Source: Tiliqua scincoides
Taxonomy: Eukaryota > Chordata > Lepidosauria > Squamata > Scincidae
Assembly (NCBI RefSeq): GCF_035046505.1
Contig: NC_089821.1
Coordinates: forward strand, 198,672,377 to 198,736,376
Length of the DNA: 64,000 nucleotides
Direction of reading: 5' to 3'
Positions 1-11,623 of the stretch are shown here, in pieces. Position numbers and translations under genes: made by a program. A model generated the notes under the pieces. It saw only the letters and a list, made by a program, of their open reading frames with translations. It was not told the origin of the DNA and searched no databases. How positions within the stretch are numbered: position 1 is the first letter of the stretch; each line of letters begins with the position of its first letter.

Positions 1-127
1 TCTCATTTGCCGGGGGTCATTCGTGTTGAGTCAAATCAGTGTATAAAAAATACGTGTATAACAAGGCTGGACCTGTACATCTGTATGTTATGTAACTGTT
101 TGGTGTTATATGATCTCTCCTTTCCAG

Positions 128-367
128 GTTATCTTCAGGAAGCGTACCTGTGGACTAAGCAAGTCCTAACCATCATGGAGAAGTCTATAGTTCTGCTGCA
201 AGAAGTAACAGATGGATCCTTATATGAAGGAGTGGCTTACGGCAGTTACACCACCAGATCTCTCTTCCAGTACATATTCCTTGTCCAAAGACACTTTGAC
301 ATTAACCACTTCAAACACCCCTGGCTTCAACAACATTTTGCATTTATGTATAGGACAGTTCTGCCAG
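128..367 (+). CDS. DSE: DSE coding exon a (GC donor)
   Basis: The acceptor is a pyrimidine tract ending in ccag before 128. The exon opens with the last two bases of a Gly codon, then [13 protein letters not shown]. It ends in CTGCCAG at 367 and the intron starts gcaagt, so the donor is GC rather than GT. Joining to 1043 rebuilds a Gly codon and the phrase LPGFQRTVA. Confidence 0.95.
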
Positions 368-3300
368 GCAAGTAGATTGATTTGAATGATTTTAGCATAA
401 ATGGCGTGTAAATTTTTAGACAGAGGTTCTATGAGATCCATACGTGAAGTGAATGGCAAGCTCAATGCCTGGATTAAGCTCCATCCAGAGGTGTGCTTTT
501 AGAACTGACCATGTCAGTTCTGTCAGTCATCCATCCTGCAGCGCACACTACAGATGCACAATGAAACCCTTCTCTCACACAGGTTGGACTTTTGACCCAA
601 AAGTGTCCTTCTGCATGCAGTAGGTGTCTTCTACTAAGAAAAAAACTACGTTATATGTCATGTTGGGAAAGTTGTGCTTTAAAAGTTAAAATGACATCAA
701 AGAATGTTCTTCAGGTTGTGCAGCTTCTTGTGAGAGAGGAAGTGTGAACATTGCTAGAAGACCTACCTACCTATCATAGCACTGCATAACTGGAGGTGCA
801 AAGACTTGCACAGACTTTTTTGTGGGGTGCTACTAATGGTGGTAGAGCTACCAACTTGGATCTAATCCAGTGAGGAAATATTTCTTTCATTTTAAAGAAT
901 CGGAAATAACTGTGTTCCAGTAACATGTTTTTGGTTTTAATCAGCACACTGTGAATTTTTCTTATAAAATTCAGTACTACCTAATATTGAGTAATATTTT
1001 TGTTGTTGTTGTTGTTTATAAGTTTGTATCTTACTCTTGCAGGATTCCAAAGAACTGTTGCCATTGCAGACTCCAACTACAACTGGTTTTATGGTCCAGA
1101 AAGCCAGTTGGTGTTCTTAGACAAATTTGTTATGCGCAATGGCAGTGGAAACTGGTTAGCAGATCAGATCAGGAGAAATCGAGTCCTCGAAGGCCCAGGG
1201 ACACCATCAAAAGGACAGCGTTGGTGCACGCTTCACACTGAATTTATCTGGTATGCAGTGAGAAAATCGCATTAATGGATTGTATAGAAATTTTTATGGG
1301 GTCCTCTGCTGTATATGTAGGTGCATTTGGGATATTGTTTATGCACCACATAACTTGATTTGATTCTGGCAGAGGAGCAACTTTTTGATACTGTTTATAA
1401 AAACAAGTTGCAAATCTTTGTGGTCTTGGAGAAAATCTAGAAAATATGTCTTCTCATTCAGTTCTGGTACCAATAAGTCCTATTATCTCTGGGAGGATAT
1501 TTTCCTTTATAGCTAATGACCTGTTAGGCCTCTCTTTCCCTAGAGAGCCTTCCCCATGCTGGTTACCCTTTTGCATTTCTCAAAGGTAAGGCTTGGGGGG
1601 GATTGTTTGGGAAGAATTGGCAGGGAATGGGGTCAAACCCCTGAGCAGTGTTTGGTGCTCAGAGCACAGGGAAGAACGCCAAAAAAAGGAGGCAAAACCC
1701 AGGGAAGTCCTAGCACCAGAGTCTATTTACAGGCAGTATTTACAAGTAGAAGGCAGTTCCAGAAATCGGCAAGCAGAGGTGGTCCAGCAAACAGTCCAAG
1801 TAGTCAGCAAATCAGGTGTCGGTCCAGCAGAGATTCATGCAGCAATTCACTCCTACAACCCACACAGTGGAGTGTGCTGGTTGGACATTTATACTCCTGC
1901 CAGCCAATGGGAAACACTATGACCTCATCACTGAGGAATGTCACTGCATCATCCTGGGCAGGGATTGCATCAGCTTTTCCCATCTCTCCTTGTTCTGTGC
2001 AATGACTCAGCACTTTGCCCTGATTGGCCCTTGCCCCATTGTCTGACAGGTATGGTACCATTTAGCACAAACATCAGCAGTCTGGTAGACCTGCCTTATC
2101 CAGCCACCAAATTGCCTTACTGTATGGGGCACGTACTGTAACAGTGGCATCACACAGACCAGCCACTGAAGCAGGTTTTTTGGCAGCAGGGGTGGATTGG
2201 AGTGGGGATCGGTTTGGGCCAGGGGCGGGATGGATCTCGGCCACAGAAGTGCCCATAGGATACAGAGATCTTGTCCTGGGCCTGACTCAGCAGCTGCAGT
2301 GGAATAGATCTGTTCCAGCAAAAAACTGGCATAGGTCTGAGTAATCCTATAGTGCCCAGGCAGCAGCAGAGGAGGTAAGTAAAACTTGTCTATCCCAGCT
2401 GGCCTGGTTCCTTACTGGCACGCGGGGTTTAGCAGAGGTGGCACCGGCAGCCCAAAATGCTGCACACCAGCAGGGAATAGGATTGGCCATAAAAGTCAAA
2501 ATAATGAATAAATAATGCCAGCTTTAATGTGATTATATATAACTATTTTCTCTTCTTTCATTTCTGGAAAGGTATGACGCAAGCCTGGGTTTTGTACCTC
2601 CTCCAGACTTTGGTATCCCAAAGCTACATTATTTTGAAGACTGGGGAGTGGTAACATATGGAAGTGCAGTGCATGCAGAAATCAACACACCCTTTCTCTC
2701 CTTCAAGTCAGGAAAGCTGGGAGGACGTGCAATATATGATATTGTTCACCGGAACAAGTACAAAGACTGGATCAAAGGCTGGAGAAACTTCAATGCTGGC
2801 CATGAGCACCCTGATCAGAACTCCTTTACTTTTGCCCCCAATGGCATGCCTTTCATAACAGAAGCTCTATATGGGCCAAAGTACACATTTTTAAACAATG
2901 TGCTGATGTTTTCTCCAGCTGTGTCAAAGAGCTGCTTCTACCCATGGGAAGGACAAGTGACCGAAGACTGTTCATCAAAGTGGTTGAAATATAAACACGA
3001 CCTGGCTGCGGATTGCCAAGGGAGAGTGGTTGCTGCTATGGAAAGAGGTGGAATCGTCTTTATCAGGGGTGAAGGAGTAGGTGCGTACAACCCCCAGTTA
3101 AGGTTGAAAAGTCTCCAAAGAAACCTGTTTCTTCTCCATCCTCAGCTTCTCTTGCTAGTGGACCAAATGCATCTAGAGGATGATAGCCCTTTGGAGATGG
3201 CAACCAGCTTTTTCCACAATGTGGATGTGCCTTTTGAAGAAACTGTTATCGATGATGTGCATGGTGCGTTTATTAGGCAACGAGATGGGATGTACAAGAT

Positions 3301-4333
3301 GTACTGGATGGATGACACTGGTTCCAGTGAGAAAGCGGTGGTGGCCTCCAGAATGTATCCCAGAGGCTATCCTTACAATGGAACAAACTATGTAAATGTC
3401 ACAACCCGCCTGCGCATCCCAATCACCAGAGCTGTGTACCTCTTCATTGGACCGTCTGTAGATGTTCAAAGCTTCAATGTCCAAGGGGATTCTCAGCAGT
3501 TAGATGTTTTCATAACTACCGGGGATCACGCTTATGCCGTTTACTTGTGGACAGGAGAAGATAAAAGCCACTCTGTGTTTGCACAGGTTATCGCAGACCG
3601 TCAAAAAATTATTTTTGATCGAGCCTCTGCCATCCGGAGTGCTCCAGTGTCTGAGGTCAGGGATTATATTGGGATCGTTGAACAGAACGTTCAGCATTTC
3701 AAGCCTGTCTTCCAGCAGCTAGAGAAGCAGATCCTCTCCCGGGTACGAAACACAGACAGCTTCAGGAAGACTGCTGAGCGCCTACTGAGATTTTCAGACA
3801 AAAGACAGACAGAAGAGGCCATTGACCGCATATTTGCAATCTCTCAGCAGCAGCAGCAGCAGCAGGGCAGAGCAAAAAGGAACAGAAAGGTAGCTAAAGG
3901 TTATAAGTTTGTGGATGCTGGTCCCGACATTTTTGCACAAATAGAAGTCAACGAAAGAAAAGTTCGGCAGAAGGCACAAACTTTGGCCCAGAAAGAATTG
4001 CCTGTGGATGAAGATGAGGAAATGAACGATCTTCTGGATTTTGCAGATATTACCTATGGGAAATATAAAAACAGTGTGCCAATCAAAGGTCGCTCTGGTC
4101 TTGCACAGATGTTGACAACTGCTCGAAGCAGTGCCCCCTCTATGTCAGCATCTTATACCCGACTTTTCCTGATTCTGAACATTGTTATTTTCTTTGCCAT
4201 GTTGGCAATGCAGTTGACTTGGTTCCAAAAGGCCAAGAGCCTGCACAGCCAAAGGTGTCTTTATGCGGTCTTGCTAATTGACAGCTGTATATTATTATGG
4301 CTGTATTCTTCTTGTTCCCAGTCACAATGCTAG
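128..4333 (+). CDS. DSE: Dermatan sulfate epimerase, 3' part of gene (three last coding exons)
   Basis: This enzyme turns D-glucuronate into L-iduronate in chondroitin/dermatan chains in the ER/Golgi lumen. The window holds about 736 of the roughly 958 residues of the human protein; the N-terminus lies off the left edge. Exons are 128-367, 1043-1250 and 2572-4333. The segment [12 protein letters not shown] in the first exon should carry the catalytic Tyr (human Tyr261), and [11 protein letters not shown] in the last exon carries the catalytic His (near human His450). The second exon reads [15 protein letters not shown], almost as in human. The C-terminal part has a polyglutamine run, a basic region, an acidic DEDEEM stretch and two hydrophobic membrane segments ending in CSQSQC, identical to my recall of the human end. 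Reading frames join cleanly across both introns. Identity is very secure; only exon numbering is left open. Confidence 0.97.
368..1042 (+). other. DSE intron (GC-AG)
   Basis: This is intron sequence with a short (TTG) run near 1000 and a polypyrimidine acceptor. I see no repeat element or further exon in it. Confidence 0.8.
1043..1250 (+). CDS. DSE: DSE coding exon b
   Basis: The acceptor is cttgcag and the donor is gtatgc. The exon encodes [17 protein letters not shown] through CTLHTEFIW, with the Trp codon split after its second base. Confidence 0.95.
1251..2571 (+). other. DSE last intron with unclassified interspersed repeats
   Basis: Bases about 1560-2120 and 2130-2480 look like two interspersed repeats, the second GC-rich and related to 7,790-8,005 (shared 'ggtctgagt...ccatagtg' end). 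I cannot place the first in a family; several short open frames in it have no protein resemblance I recognise. Confidence 0.4.
2572..4333 (+). CDS. DSE: DSE last coding exon
   Basis: The acceptor is ctggaaag, and the first base completes the split Trp codon, followed by [14 protein letters not shown]. It is one long open exon of 587 codons ending in TAG. It holds the HEHPDQNSF active-site segment, seven pure CAG codons at 3845-3865 (also a polyGln run in human) and the C-terminal membrane segments. Confidence 0.97.
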
Positions 4334-5910
4334 CTAACATACCATGTGCTGCCTGACCACTTCATGGTTTATAATGTCTATGCAAAACATTTTAACCCTA
4401 ATAGGGCTAGAATTTATTTTGATCCTTTTCTGATACATTCCAGGAAACAGCTGTGAAGTGATTGATTTCTTACAGCCTGAGGAGGTAAAAAATTAAGGGC
4501 ATTGGACAACTTTTTCAAAGAACAATGTATCGCCTAGACACAGGTCAGGTTTGCCTTTTGTATGAATGTCATGCGTCCTTGCGCTGAACTCAATTACGTG
4601 GCATTGCAGTTTCTTCTAAAACACAACCTCTTCTTTTAAAGAGTTGTTTTCTAATCTGTGTTCTTTGTTTTTATATGCAAGTGAGATTTTAATGTTTTAG
4701 TAGCCCCCTAACTGGCTGTTAGCAAGGGCAAAAAAGATTTGAACCAGTGGATTTTATCCCTTTCACCAAACCAGAGATTATTAAATAAAGGGAGTGTGAC
4801 AATTAGCACTGCAGATTCTTTGTTTGCCTTAAAACACTGAGAGGCACTGTTCTGAATAGCACTTCCTGTCTGTGCTGAGAGATAACCATGCTGAGAGGAA
4901 ATGCTACTTGCATTGCCCCATCCTGTGTCAAGAGGATTGTGTGAGATCCTTCTTCATCTCCAGATCTGTGAAGAAGAAAGCCAGTGTGGGTTAATTGTGA
5001 GCCTTTGGAGCAGCAAAATCCTCCGCCTGAAGCATGCTTAACCTTAAATTGTAGATGATGAAACTATGAGCCTCCACAGGTATTCCTCTTTTGACCTCTC
5101 CTTTCCCCCTTGATGCTATGAGGGAAAAGCAAAAAGTTGATGTTTCTCAATCAAGTGCTATAGAGTGTCACTTCTTATTTAGGCCCCTTGGGAAATTCCA
5201 CAATGGTATAGTTAGGATATATCCCAATGAGATGCATGTTTATTCCTTGAACTTGCAGTTACCTAGTGATGACTTGCATGTGGGAGCAAGCCATCACTAA
5301 CTAATATGACAGATTAATACGTAAATTAAAAAGTAAATATAATGTTAGACACTTCAATGCAATTATTTTCACTGGGGTAAGATCTTGCAGTCAGCTGTCA
5401 GTCCTCGAAAGTTGAGCAATCATGATGTGCATGAATGCATGAACTAGCTCCTTAGCTTCCCTAATGAAGTTAGAATTGTATCTTAGGAAGGGAGAACATG
5501 ACTGCATAATGGTGATTGTGCCCCAGAAGAGCCAAAGTGTTGTTGAGAATTGGAAGATGGAAACATAGCAGGACAAAAAGGGGCGGGTGCAAGTGAGGGT
5601 GGTGTGTGTTGGTCTGATACAGTATATGTTTGTAAAATGGCTTCTTGGTGCAAGTATCTCTGGGAAGAGATACTAGGAAGAGTTAATAGATTTTGAGGAC
5701 ATCAGCCTATGATGGACTTAGAAAATCTTGACCCAAGACATAAAATTGCTTCTCCAAATAATGAATGTCCTTCTTTTTGCGTTCAACAATCATGGGACCA
5801 ATTTTTTAAATCTTAGGTCTTTCAAAATAAGGATGAACTGAAGAACTGGTTTATTATTATGTCCTAAAGAAAGGAAAAATGTGTCTTCAAAATGTTTTTT
5901 GCTAAATAAA
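4334..5910 (+). other. DSE: DSE 3' untranslated region with two candidate poly(A) signals
   Basis: No frame or repeat is recognisable directly after the DSE stop. AATAAA hexamers occur at 4784-4789 and 5905-5910. Either could end the transcript; the sequence alone does not choose between them. Confidence 0.45.
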
Positions 5911-8386
5911 TGGATTATAAATACCTCTATGATGCAAACATTTACTTGATTGTTAATCTTTTTATCTTTTGGTGTGCATACAAGAGATATGAATTTAATT
6001 CTTGCTTGTCATGGCTTCACAGAGTTTCTGCTCTTACTCTTTCTCCAGCCTTTGTTTGTTCTGTGTCATTTGTGACCTTGTAAAAAATTTGGAAAGGGGA
6101 AACTTAATAGTAGGTACAAAATAATTGTGCACTGAATAGAATGCGTGCACATTTGCATCCATGTGTCACAGAATTATGCATTCCTTACTTTTCCTCCCCC
6201 ACCAAAAAAAATTATGTGCACATTTAGTATAAATGTTCTGGAAAATCTGCTCAAGCATTTTTTTTGTGGAATGAGATTAAAGCCATTTCTTATATCTATA
6301 TGTGCACTGGTAATACTCAGACGACCTGCTTGCAACATCTGTATTTGCTGAATTTTTTTAGCAAAGAATAAGTTAAAAACTCTGGAGGGCAATCATGGGT
6401 GGTTCTGGTAGTGATTGGTTTATCAGATGTGTTACAGACCATACGCATCACTACACATTACTGCAGTGAAGTCAATGCATTCCTATGCGCTACACAAGGA
6501 AAATAGAAAAGCAGCCATACACACATTGGAAGTAGGAGCTGATACTCCTAGCAAGGGAGGAAATTCTGCTCCAGTGTGCCATTGCAGCAAATGAGGTCTT
6601 ATTTTAGACTTTCAGCCCAAAAGGAAGGGGCAGTCTGTGCCAGTCAAATCAGATGAGGCACATGAAAGCCAGATATCCCATACTGAAGATCTGTTTCTCA
6701 CCCTTTTGTGTAAAGTGCCCCTTGAGAGACTGCCATTAAACACTCTGCAAAAAACAAAAGCTATGTAAACAAAGGTGTTTGGTTTCTTGAAGCAATTGAC
6801 TAAAGTTTAGATCTGTTTATGATTTGTTACCCTCTCCATACAGCAAACCATTAGTGATAAAGGAAGCATACAAAATATTAACTTCAAGAACATAAAGAGA
6901 AACATGTTTTAAAACTGGAAAAAAGAATACCAGGTATGTCTTTCTGAGGCACTATACTGAGATGCAACATTTTCAAGGGGAATATAAAAGTGTGGAAAAG
7001 CAAGGCTCCTCCCTTGACTATCACCAGGATTGTTTTTCCTTGTTATTGTCAACAGATGCTCAAGCCTGGAAGTACATTTCCACAGAATGACTAGCGCCCC
7101 TTGGTGGAATGATTCACATGACCATAATGGCTTCCTGGCATGTGCTGACTCTACAGTTACTGTGCAGTGTGGTGCCTCCGTAGAAGGTTGTTTGAAGGAC
7201 TCCAACTCATAATTGATTCTGGGCCTTCAGGCGAACCACACAAAGAAATTCATCTAGTTTGCAGAAAGCTTAGGGCTGCATGAGAGCTTTGTTTGAACAA
7301 GATGATGAGTCATAGAAAAGAAATGCTTTTTGGACATTGTATTTGTTGTAGTCCTTGCTGTTGCAGAAGATCTTTGGCTGAAACAGAAGTACGGGGAATG
7401 TTGCTTTGCAGCGACTGCATAATGCCTGATGCTGACAAAAATGTGGGGAATAACAACATGGCTTATCTATAATTATGTCATCCAGTGACTGTATATGTTC
7501 ATGATGTGGATATGCACCAACTCCATTTCAATCATTTCTGAAGCTACACTATGTAGGTAGTAACAGAGATGGTCCCAAAATGTGAGTTGCTTGGATCAAA
7601 AAAATCCAACAGCCAAATCCTAACTAAAGTCTAAGCTGGTGGAACATGTTTTTTACTGGCACATTACTGGCACATACTATCGCAAAAATGCAGTAAAATA
7701 CTTTGTAAGTGCAAAGAGCTGGCATGCTGGCAGGAAAGTTGGAGTCTTTCCTTGCACACCAGAGGCTGTTGGGATATCTCCTGGATCGGATAAGTCCAGC
7801 ATAGCTGCTGGGGAGGGGATGGAAAAGGGCGTAAATGGGGTGGGTGGGTGCATCAGGCCCTGGGGGGGTGGGATCAGTGGTGCTGGGTCACACCATACCC
7901 TAACCCCCTTCCAGGGCCTGATTAACCGGCTCAGATCAACACAGGCTTATGCCAGCTATAGAGTTAGCACAGGTCTGAGTTGACCCATAGTGACTTCTAA
8001 GGACAAATATTCCCTTGTCCCAATGAGACCTCAAACAGCTGAAAATCCCCTACAGGATGCAGTATAGCCTGAGCCAGTGCTACTGTATCATCACATGGGA
8101 ATTTAGTTAGTATTGGTCTGCAAGTGACATTGTGAATGAGGGAGGACATGATGATTATAAATAAATAAATGCTGCTCTTTAATTGTATCTCAAAATCTGC
8201 CCACAAACTTGGACTACCTCACTCTACCTGGGAATAGAAGTTATTCAATGGCAAGTTTCATTTTCTTGGATCGCCATAAGCTCAAACCAAACCCTGAAAT
8301 ATTGTACCTGTAAATAACTTTTGGGAGGCTCTTATTACATCAAATTTGATTTCCTTCTGAAAAAGGCATGGTGAGAGTGTTTATGT
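5911..8386. other. Intergenic, little recognisable
   Basis: No gene seen. AT-rich unique-looking sequence, with a GC-rich interspersed repeat at about 7,610-8,005 whose right end resembles that of the repeat at 2,200-2,360. An (ATAA) run lies near 8,158-8,170. Confidence 0.5.
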
Positions 8387-8425
8387 CCACACAGGAAACC
8401 CTAGGATATAGGGTTTCCTGTGTGG
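8387..8425. repeat. Perfect 17-bp inverted repeat (hairpin)
   Basis: The arms 8387-8403 and 8409-8425 are exact reverse complements around the 5-base loop ggata. Pairing goes on past one wobble pair for three more base pairs outside the arms. It lies alone in intergenic DNA. Confidence 0.85.
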
Positions 8426-10402
8426 GCATTTTAGTTTTATTGCTTGCCAGTGTGTGTGAGATTATATAGAAGTGCTGTCATTTTATAATGCAATAAAACC
8501 AGTTGATTACAGTACTGGACATAGTGTTCATAAGAGGTTTAACGCGTTAATATTAGCTAATAAATTTGCAGTAGTGAGGAATGGATGGAAATCTGCTCAG
8601 CATTCTCCCAGTAAGCATTTAGTTTGGTGTGGATGAGAAATACAGATGGGGTAGATTTCTCACTGAAGCAGTGTAATCAAAGCAAGAGTAGGCTCAGGAG
8701 GGTTTTTTAAATATGTCCAGTCCAGTTTGCAAGTGACATTGGTAATAATAACTTAAATTGATCAGATAGCTCCTCTGCTTTGTGTAATTTTGGCGCAGAG
8801 AACTCTTAAGCCAGCACAGAATATAGCTGGACTCCCTGCACCAGTGTTATGTGAACACTCCTAGTTCACCATTAGTTCACAAATGTGGTTCCATCATGTG
8901 GTCCCATCTTAGACCTACTGTTGAATTAAAGTCTGAAGAGGAGAAATCTGAAGACCAAGAAAGGCAGTATATAAATACCTGTACTATTATTAATTATTAT
9001 TATTATTATTAGAGGCAATGTGTCACTGCAGTCCTTCATCTCATTTTTGGGCCACCTTAGTTGCTGCCTACATGTTGTTGCTCCAGGTGAAACCCACACA
9101 CTCTGAACAGCAGCTAATGCGCTTGCATTGTGTTTGCACACTCGCAGCTTCGGTGGCGGTGGCAGTTTTTGGAGTACTCCAGAGGGGCTGTTCTGCCTCA
9201 CCTGCCATTCTCCCATCACATGTCCCTGGTGTGCATAACTCATAACTTTTATCGCAAGTGCCTCAATTTATACACATAGCACCCTTCAAAACTGGCTGAA
9301 TGCACATGGATTTTGTTGTCTAGACAAAATGGTCATAGGAAGCAACCCTGCAAGGCACTAAATTCCAGAAGTAATACAGGAGAAAGTGGTTACATTTCCA
9401 CATAAAATTTCCAGGCTGCTTCTAAGATCACTTTTCCTCACACACTATTCTTGACATTGCATATGAATGAAGCAGACGATAGTTGCTGAAAAGAGACTTC
9501 GTAGGCCAATGAAAAAGTGCAAGTCAGAAACAAGAGGCTAACACTGCTTCAGGTGGCTTCTTCATTCATCTCTGATGTGTGTCTGACCATTAGTCCAACA
9601 GAAAGGTGTTACCTTGCCAGCATTTTGTGTCCATTCCTTTATCCACATTTGCAAAATGTGGGAGAACGTGAAACTGAATACTGTCCCACTGTAGCTAAGT
9701 GTGAAAAGGTCTTTGTTTCTACTCAGAACTGATGCTAGTTGAAAGGATGTCTGGTAAACATGTGAAGGTTCTCTAGTGCCATGTGTGGAACACGGGGCAC
9801 AATGTCCATCCTTGATGGAATCTCTGGCAGTTCCTATGGACAGTCTGTTCCTTTCCTTAAGTCTAAAGACTGATCAGCAGCAGCTCCAATGAGTAGCTGT
9901 TTATGCTGCACACATATAAATCTCTGTGAATGATGTGGATGTGCATTAGGCTGACCTGATGTGAAATGGGCGAAAGGTTGTGGTAACGTCTAGTCATCCA
10001 TCACTTCCTGTGACAAGTGAGAGCTTCCCACTAAAGTTGCCTTCTCCCTACAAGTTTATTTTGGAGTGTAGCAGCTAATGCTGTTAATAAAAGTGTAATG
10101 CTTTTATTGGGACACTTTTCTTTCATGTAGGTAGACATTACATATGCAGAGTCCTCGGACCTTGTCAGGAAAGAGTGACTTACAAAATGGCCACTCTGAA
10201 TGCTTCATTTGTTACAGTCAATTGGGCAGTTCCAAAGGTAGGGTGGAGAAATTTCCATGAATTCTTTAAATAGCAGCTAAAACACAGTTTCTTTTACAAA
10301 GTTTTGTGGGATGCGAAGACTGTTTTCATTTAATGTGTTAATCAGAACATTACTCTTCACCCATGAAGGGATGTGATCAGCAGTTCTAATACATCTCCAA
10401 GT
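8426..10402. other. Intergenic; SINE/LINE tail at about 8,935-9,012
   Basis: The only recognisable item is a short '...aaaggcagtatataaatac' segment followed by an (ATT) run to 9012. This is the typical 3' tail shared by squamate L2-type LINEs and tRNA SINEs. Nothing else recognised. Confidence 0.45.
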
Positions 10403-11570
10403 ATCTGAAGAGGGATAAAACTTGAGTCAGGTGACTTTAGTCCAAGTCGCAAAAACACGTGTTTTTTGCTGACTCATGTACACTTGAGTCAGGCATGTCA
10501 AAGACTCTGGCACTGACTCAAGTCTGAGGCCGCTGACTCGGAAATGAGCATGCAAACTCAAGTCTGTCTGTGCCTGGGTGCGCTTGGATACTTATTTTGC
10601 AGCGTGAAAGACCTCATGGGGCTATCATTCAGACTTGGCGAGCAGCAGGGAAGTATTAATGTTTTGGTTTTGCATTGAGCCAGAGGTGGGGGAAGGGAGG
10701 TGGAAGCAGGCTCTCTGTTCCTCTCTGAAAGAACCAATGATCACTGGATGAAGGTTTTTTTCCCCTGGACAAGTGAAGGGAGAAGGTGAGGGGAAGTGGT
10801 TCCAAGCCATCGAAGAGAAAGTCATGGCTCCAGCATGCTCATTGAATGACCAGCTGCAATGGGACTACTGCTGAGTAGAGCTGCAAAGGGTTGGGTCATA
10901 TTGGTAAGTCTCCCAGCTGGTGTATATGACCCTCCTCCTTCTTGCTGTTTCTGTCCCAGCAGTCATGCAGTTTGTCCCACCCCCTCCTGCTTTGTTTGCA
11001 GATGGAATGGGAACATCAGGGGACTATGAAATGAGAACTCTGGCATACACACACACCCTCGCAGCAGTTCTGTCAGCAGCTCTGCAGCTAACTTTTTTAA
11101 GGAAAAGATTCAGGTCTTGAGTCTTCGAGTTTCCAAATGCTCTGGGCAATTCAGAAGGTCCACCCGTTAGGACTCATTTTCAAGTTGAGTTAAAGGGGGT
11201 GGGGACCCATGACTCAACTTGAGTCAAGCCACACTGGATTTGCCCGTCTCTGATCTGAAGGGCTGCCACGCAGAGAAGGGGAGAGTTCATTTGCTGTGGC
11301 TCCTGAAGGCAGGATTAGGACTGAAGGATTGAAATTGCAGAGAAGTAGATTTAGGCTATATATGAGGAAGAATTTCCTAACTATAAGGACTCTTGAGCAC
11401 TGAAACAAGTCTGCCTTGGGCAGGAATGAAGTCCTTGTCACTGGAGGTTTTCAAGCAGAGGGCAGATGGCCACCTATCAGGGAGACTGGAATAGTTACCT
11501 GCACTGAGCAAAGGTTGGACAAGATGACCTCCAAGATCCTTTCCCACTCTCAACATTGTATGATTCTAGA
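10381..11570 (+). mobile_element. CR1 LINE 3' fragment, split by a hAT insertion
   Basis: Bases 11261-11570 read as the classic amniote CR1 3' end: GGCTGCCACGCAGAG, GTGGCTCCTGAAGGCAGGA, then a closing gattctaga octamer-like end. The left piece (about 10381-10410, ending ...gtatctgaag) fits the sequence just before this in CR1. The two pieces are parted by the element at 10411-11252. Confidence 0.75.
10411..11252. mobile_element. hAT-like DNA element, GACTC-rich family, inserted in CR1
   Basis: The 842-bp segment is flanked by exact 8-bp direct repeats atctgaag at 10403-10410 and 11253-11260, the size hAT transposases leave. Both end regions are rich in ACTTGAGTCA/TGACTCAAC motifs in opposite sense. 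No transposase frame is seen, so it is non-autonomous. A related copy lies at about 16,540-16,795 (shared GCAGATGG-ATGGGAACATCAGG). Confidence 0.7.
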
Positions 11571-11623
11571 TTTTACATTCAAATGGCAGATTTGGAAATG
11601 AGAATGAACAGTCAACCCTTCCA

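Noticed and set aside
1556-2061. Overlapping open frames in the last DSE intron
   Set aside because: They overlap in several frames on both strands, within repeat-like sequence, with no recognisable protein.
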